The notes beneath the pieces are model-generated. The model made no database searches. It was not told the DNA's origin and worked only from the letters and a program-made list of their open reading frames with translations. A program made the translations under genes and the position numbers. Of a DNA stretch of 64,000 nt, positions 60,888 through 64,000 are shown one piece after another (position 1 is the first letter of the stretch; every line of letters begins with the position of its first letter). Source of the DNA: Paulinella micropora (Eukaryota; Cercozoa; Imbricatea; Euglyphida); assembly GCA_009731375.1 (NCBI GenBank), contig BJOX01000164.1, positions 771,095 to 835,094 on the forward strand, given 5' to 3'.

Positions 60888-62589
60888 TTGTCCTTGTTCT
60901 ATTGGGTAGCGTTGGCAGTCTCAAGCCCGCGTTCAGCATCTCCGTCACCACGTTCTTAGTAGCCTGTTCCCTCCATAGGCCATGCCCCAAGATTAGCGGG
61001 TATACCTTCCGCTCGTCGTTGATCAGGCACGTATCCATGACTGCTTGGAATAAGACCGGTAGGGTCACGCGGGCCCTGATCCTATCCTGAATCACCCCCC
61101 GAACCGTTTCCAATTCCTCATCCGCATCGATGAGCGCCACGAACCCAAAGACCGTGCCGAAGACATAATAAATCACATCCACCAACTGCCAGTGCGTTCT
61201 CGCCGCATTGCCCTTGACTTCCTTGTCGAAGATGTCCATCCATGTCTGTTGGTTCGACAACCCCTGATTTGCCCCACTAATTCCCAAGACGTCCGCCAAG
61301 ACGAAGCAAATTGATTCCAGATCGTTGCCAATCTGCGCCCCGCGCAGCTGTTTCTTGAACTGTACTGCAAATTATCGCATCATGTTCATATATCGCCTGT
61401 CGTCCCCTTGGCTTTGGTCGATTTGGTCGTACCCCCGCTTTGCCAGCTCCGTATTCGCCTTCAATTCTTTTACTGTATTTTCCCTTTTTTCCCATCCTTG
61501 GACCGAACTCCTGTTTGTATTACTCGCCCAACCCGTGCGATCCTTCTCGTCACCCTCCGATTCTTCCTCCTTTGAATCCTCATCAGACTCCGAGCCTTCC
61601 GAGCCGCTTTTCTTCTTCTTACTCTTCTTCTTCTTTTTCTTATGTTTCTTTTTCTTCTTCTTTCCGGTGACGTAGCCTCCGGTTCCTCCATTAATTTCAG
61701 CCGAAGCCTAATCCAGGCTACCCAACCATCCACACACACCCTCACCAACGACAGGTGATCAACCCACATCCGTAGTTCCGTCACCGTCGCCTTCCTGTTC
61801 GCTTCATCCAACTGAGCACTCCCTCCTATCGCGTTGTCCATGAGCTTCTTGAGTGACGTCTTCGCCTCCTTGATGTGCCCCATCGCATCCATGCCGTCGT
61901 TGTATTGCTTCATGGCCTCTGTGAAGAAACCCGCTTCCCTCCTCACTTCGACCGCCCATTGCGCGTTTGCCCCCTCCAACCACGACGCCAAGTCATAGCA
62001 TCATGCGCTTGTTCCAATCGTGGTATGCCGCAGTGACTTTGGTGTCCTGCTGTCGGATTGCCATTATCAGCCGGTCAATAGCTGCCACCAGTTCCGTTAC
62101 TTTCCCTTCGGTTATGATTTCCCCGTCGTCCATTATAGGCCGTACCATATAAGCCGTCAACGCATTCGACGAAATCTGATCCCTGTGATGTCCCACCGCC
62201 ACCGCCAGAGCCTCCGCCATTTTGGCCAACACTCCCGTCTTGATCCCTGGCCCCCAATGTGGCTTGCCCGCTGGTAACTGCCATTCGTTCCACCCGTCGA
62301 TGTTGTCCTTCATTCTCCCGTCATCAGGTCCGTCTGTCCAAATTTTGAGCGAGTTCTTACTCAGCTGTGAGTAAATTTCGATAGCCGTCGGGCTCGCCTG
62401 CAACATCTGGAGGAAGTGGTCGGACATAATCGGAGGATTCCGCGCATACAGCAAAGGAACCGCCGCCGCCACCCCCGCCTTTTCCTCCTCCTCGTCCACT
62501 CGCATAGGCGAGGGCCCCGCTCTCTTGAGTGGCGTAAACCTGATCGGTAGTACCGGTGGCGGTATCCCGCCTTGCGCCTCGTCTGCCAT
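60880..62589 (-). pseudogene. Gypsy Gag-like capsid region, frameshifted
   Basis: An ATG at 62,589 opens 198 codons (MADEAQGGIPPPVLPIRF...), ending at a TGA (61,993-61,995). The frame resumes at +1 (DLASWLEGANAQWAVEVRRE) to ~61,680, changes again through a Lys-rich/acidic stretch (KKKKKKHKKKK, SEGSESDEDSKEEE) to 61,380, then continues to 60,880 (TWMDIFDKEVKGNAARTHWQ). Helical, charged and upstream of the protease, so Gag is the natural call. I recognise no capsid motif. Confidence 0.55.
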
Positions 62590-62829
62590 TCGTCGCCACT
62601 AACGTAGAAGGGAGAGATAGTGACAAAAAGATAAAAACTATATACATTCTCCCCTTCCTTCCATTCATTCCCCGTATTCCCCGATGTCAACCAACCATAT
62701 ATTCCTTCACTGGTTCCCTTCCATCCCGACCAACTATATCCATATTCTTAACCATATATTTCCTTCCTGTCTCCCTTTTACTTGTTTATTTTGTTTTCCG
62801 TTTTGTTCCATTTCTGTTTATCGATCTCC
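62590..62829. other. 240 bp gap between ORFs
   Basis: T/C-rich sequence with repeated AACCATATATTCCTT-like pieces. A possible leader of the Gag-like ORF on the minus strand. No LTR ends identified. Confidence 0.4.
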
Positions 62830-63609
62830 CTACATGCTGAGCTGTTCCAGCTCGCTGTCGTCCAAATCATGCATCCATTCCCTAATACCTTCCACCGTCT
62901 CCCGTTTCGTTCCTTCTCCTCTTCCCCCTTCCTGCTCACCCCCTGTCTCATGGTTCTGGGATATTGTCTCCGTCTCCACTGGGTCCTCCCAATCCTCCAT
63001 TTCCATCGCCAAACCGCTTATATACATTATCTCTCTCTCCCTTTCCAACGACGCTATCCAGTCCTCTGTCTCCTCGTTCCTCCACTCATTGTCATTTGGG
63101 CTTCCCCGAATCCTCTCCTTCTTCCACCTTGTCCTCAGATATTCAACCAGCCGTGTCCATTGTAAATGGCATCTTTCCCGCCACTTCTTCTCCCACATCC
63201 GTGTCTCAGCCACCGTCCCCCATATCGTAGCCCTTGATGTCAAAACAACATCCGAGAGTAACGTCCCCAATCTTCGCTCCACCAACTGGTAATATATATA
63301 TTGTTTATGAGCATCCTCTGTCTCCTTATAATGGTTCCAACATGGTTCCCTCATGCATTCTGGAATTGTACTGGTGGCTGCCTCCAACTCGGATCGTATC
63401 CTCGCCCATCTTGCCTCCTCTAATATCCCCTTCACGTATTGTGATTGCTCCTGTTCTGTTTCCCACGCCTGGGCCATCTTACCTATCTGTGCCTCCTGTA
63501 TCTCCCTTTCCACTTTCAGCTCTTCTTCCAATTCCGCATTCTCCATTCGTTCCTTTTTCTCCACCATCCTCATTACTTCCATTTCGACCAACCGAATTTC
63601 GTTCTCCAT
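62830..63609 (-). pseudogene. Coiled-coil ORF of unknown function, 5-prime interrupted
   Basis: 260 codons open from an ATG formed at the edge of the family T element. Residues 1-60 are Glu/Met/Lys-rich and helical (VEMEVMRMVEKKERMENAEL). The middle contains LSDVVLTSRATIWGTVAETR, and the C-terminus is acidic, ending DLDDSELEQL. On the far side of the element the same strand reads MELSDEEKGMVQQQIREEEE, then enters the element and hits a stop, so the ORF was probably continuous before insertion. Its relation to the gypsy element is unclear; codon style is similar. Confidence 0.5.
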
Positions 63610-63770
63610 GAGAAGTTCCTATTTCTTAAGTACAACGAACAATGACTTCAAGCGCTTCTTGTTGCGAGCTTTTCAAATAAGCCATTACACAAGCCACACA
63701 AATCAGAACCGGCCGAGAACGAATCGCTTGAAGTCATTGCTCGTTGTACTTAAGGACAAGGAACTTCTCA
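63609..63770 (+). mobile_element. TIR element, family T, copy 2
   Basis: 162 bp with ~46 bp TIRs: TGAGAAGTTCCTATTTCTTA against TGAGAAGTTCCTTGTCCTTA, both continuing AGTACAACGARCAATGACTT. The centre lacks the left half of the hairpin present at 20,027. No obvious target duplication. Confidence 0.85.
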
Positions 63771-63840
63771 TATATTCCTCCTCCTCCCGTATCTGTTGTT
63801 GTACCATCCCCTTCTCTTCGTCCGACAATTCCATCCCCGC
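63771..63840 (-). pseudogene. Detached 5-prime piece of the coiled-coil ORF
   Basis: From an ATG at 63,832 it reads MELSDEEKGMVQQQIREEEE and runs into the family T element, where the frame stops after about 25 further codons. Confidence 0.4.
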
Positions 63841-63909
63841 TTCCCCCCTCGCTCATCCCTCGACGTGTGTCCTAACGTAGATATGTATGTATCATATCCC
63901 CCGTGTCAC

Positions 63910-64000
63910 TCATTCCTCCTTCTTAGCATTCTTAGAATGTTGTTCCTCCTCCTTGTCCATTCCCCTTTCCCTTTCCCATTTCTCTTTCTCCCATGTTGCC
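63910..64000 (-). CDS. C-terminal end of a further charged ORF, cut by the window edge
   Basis: Thirty codons on the minus strand, ATWEKEKWERERGMDKEEEQ and on to KKEE, then TGA. Highly charged and helical. Its start lies beyond the window. Confidence 0.4.
   Translation of the reverse strand, partial: ATWEKEKWERERGMDKEEEQHSKNAKKEE

Overview
This is a draft-assembly piece of a nuclear eukaryotic genome. It has 16 runs of N, canonical AG/GT splice sites around short coding islands, tRNA-type pol III promoters, LINE, SINE, Ty3/gypsy and TIR transposons, and no prokaryotic operon anywhere. More than half of the readable bases are microsatellites (GATA/TATC, CT, ATT, TTG/CAA, TTAC, ATAC, TATG, AT). 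The species cannot be read from the sequence. An intron-rich protist or alga with introner-like elements (alveolate or stramenopile type) fits, but that is a guess.

1-48,300: a microsatellite sea holding about 25 short coding islands, all on the + strand. Most start after AG, end before GT and are open in one frame. Twelve of them are phase 0 on both sides with lengths divisible by three (24-87 nt). They read like microexons of one or more large genes: a Lys/Glu/Ala coiled coil between 18.4 and 32 kb, and a beta-rich, unrecognised part between 42.8 and 48.3 kb. The striking feature is that many exons are preceded or followed by several truncated copies of themselves (called echoes here). Each echo keeps one splice border and dissolves at its other end into a microsatellite, often one whose motif is already present in the exon at the break. 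The introns also hold TIR elements that in one place (12,925-13,121) fill an intron from splice site to splice site, as introners do.

Mobile elements in this part: a tRNA-derived SINE (3 copies) and two further SINE-like families, all ending in (ATT)n; an R2-superfamily LINE with a restriction-like endonuclease (22,705-26,311, minus strand, 1050 codons open and continuing into a gap), a frameshifted fragment of it (20,470) and an internally deleted derivative (35,132), all bordered by TATC/GATA repeats; a ~520 bp unclassified repeat, also bordered by GATA; and four TIR/foldback families.

48,360-53,600: low-copy sequence without a recognisable gene, with one complete copy of SINE-like family 2, a diverged ~75 bp duplication, six copies of a 72 bp tandem repeat and a poly-C tract broken by a gap.

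53,600-62,600: a decayed Ty3/gypsy retrotransposon on the minus strand, in the order Gag-like, protease, reverse transcriptase, RNase H, integrase and an extra C-terminal domain. It is broken by many frame changes and a nonsense codon, and one of the three integrase catalytic acids is changed to Asn. 62,830-64,000 holds a separate coiled-coil ORF on the same strand, cut by a 162 bp TIR element.
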